From: an uncultured Lachnospiraceae bacterium
GTDB lineage: Bacteria > Bacillota > Clostridia > Lachnospirales > Lachnospiraceae
Assembly (NCBI GenBank): GCA_945485625.1
Contig: CALYSH010000081.1
Coordinates: forward strand, 1-6,682
Direction of reading: 5' to 3'
DNA length: 6,682 nucleotides
The position numbers and the translations under genes are program-made. How positions within the stretch are numbered: the stretch's first letter is position 1; each line of letters opens with the position of its first letter. Shown here piece after piece: positions 6,360 to 6,682 of this stretch. The notes beneath the pieces are model-generated. The model saw only the letters and a list, made by a program, of their open reading frames with translations. It did not search any database and was not told the origin of the DNA.

Positions 6360-6431
6360 TCATCCAAGTACAAAACAGGCGCCAAAACCTAAATTCTTCA
6401 GTTGATTCTTTTTTAATACTCTATTGAACAT
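6360..6431 (-). CDS. Putative 23-residue small peptide, function unknown
   Basis: A short reading frame in the gap between sdaAA and the ABC operon. The peptide opens MFNRVLKK, has further basic residues (K7, K8, K12), and ends with the hydrophobic, glycine-rich GFGACFVLG containing a single Cys19, followed by TGA. A near-consensus AAAGGAGA sits seven bases before the ATG, as strong as that of any real gene here, which is the main evidence for translation. It is too short for a signal peptide plus a mature domain. Size and cationic-then-hydrophobic build recall short hydrophobic signalling peptides, leader peptides, or a small membrane-associated peptide, but I recognise no family and see no cognate Rgg-type or Agr-type gene in the window. 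A TTGACA lies at 6473-6478 just past the sdaAA stop, but no good -10 follows, so it may be co-transcribed with sdaAA. It could also be a chance ORF. Confidence 0.5.
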   Translation of the reverse strand: MFNRVLKKNQLKNLGFGACFVLG

Positions 6432-6438
6432 TTTTTTG

Positions 6439-6446
6439 TCTCCTTT
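6439..6446 (-). promoter_or_regulatory. Ribosome binding site of the 23-residue small ORF
   Basis: AAAGGAGA on the minus strand, followed by a seven-base spacer that is nearly all A, then the ATG at 6431. No other gene start lies within 200 bases downstream to explain it. Confidence 0.6.
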
Positions 6447-6480
6447 CTTTCTGACAATCATTTCCAGTTACATGTCAATA

Positions 6481-6682
6481 CTAGACTGATTTCTCACATA
6501 TGTCAACAACTTTTTCTTCCCTCGCCTCATTTATTCCTTCCGAGAGCCGGATACCGGTCTTTGTATTTGCCAATCCCCCCAGGGCGGTTTCCTTCAGAGA
6601 ATGGTCCATTCTGCTTCCAACCTCCTTCATGGCATCAATCACCTCATCCACGGGGATTTTGCTTTCGATGCCTGCCATTGCC
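6481..6682 (-). CDS. sdaAA: L-serine dehydratase, iron-sulfur-dependent, alpha subunit, C-terminal fragment
   Basis: Only the last 66 residues are present; the frame stays open past the window edge (the codon before the first ATG reads Ala). The segment AGIESKIPVDEVIDAMKEVG followed by LKETALGGLANTKTGIRL matches the well-conserved end of the alpha subunit of clostridial [4Fe-4S] L-serine dehydratase (PF03313), which deaminates L-serine to pyruvate and ammonia in the cytoplasm. The family typically ends soon after the TPTGKRL-like motif; here about 17 further residues, rich in Glu and Lys and ending ICEKSV, form a slightly longer tail. The catalytic and cluster-binding parts lie outside the window, so a split alpha/beta enzyme cannot be told from the single-chain form. 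No terminator lies between its stop and the small ORF. Confidence 0.82.
   Translation of the reverse strand, partial: AMAGIESKIPVDEVIDAMKEVGSRMDHSLKETALGGLANTKTGIRLSEGINEAREEKVVDICEKSV

Noticed and set aside
6325..6363. 12-codon frame overlapping the small ORF stop by ATGA, ending at the terminator
   Set aside because: The ATGA overlap is suggestive of coupling, but the frame is very short and has no features beyond chance.
6452..6477. Inverted repeat TGACA / TGTCA with a 16-base spacer after sdaAA
   Set aside because: Five-base arms at this spacing are expected by chance and no regulator site is recognised.

Overview
All recognisable genes here lie on the minus strand, so the window reads from high to low coordinates. 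Protein style, mid-to-low GC, strong AAAGGAG/GGAGG ribosome binding sites and gene content suggest a Firmicute of class Clostridia, most likely Lachnospiraceae. That placement is inference from protein resemblance, without a database search.

In transcriptional order the window holds: the C-terminal end of the iron-sulfur L-serine dehydratase alpha subunit (sdaAA, cut by the window edge); a 251-base intergenic stretch with an unlisted 23-codon small ORF behind a near-ideal ribosome binding site, then a strong intrinsic terminator; a three-gene operon of ABC half-exporter A (771 aa), a DUF1854 protein (193 aa) and ABC half-exporter B (747 aa), closed by a second intrinsic terminator; an AlkD-like DNA alkylation repair protein with its own extended -10 promoter; and the first 61 codons of adenylosuccinate lyase (purB, cut by the window edge).

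The centre of interest is the ABC-DUF1854-ABC cassette. Both half-transporters share an unusual layout: about 140-150 soluble residues, a four-cysteine zinc-ribbon-like motif, a six-helix exporter membrane domain, and an ATPase domain with every consensus catalytic element. They look like diverged paralogues that would form a heterodimer with two competent ATP sites, with the DUF1854 protein as dedicated partner. From memory, similar ABC/DUF1854 pairs in Proteobacteria are named as associated with cyanophycin metabolism. No cyanophycin synthetase or cyanophycinase gene is in this window, so the substrate here is open.

The flanking genes (serine degradation, base-excision repair, purine synthesis) are ordinary chromosomal housekeeping genes. 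I see no insertion sequence, phage gene, CRISPR array, tRNA or rRNA. No gene-free stretch exceeds 300 bases.
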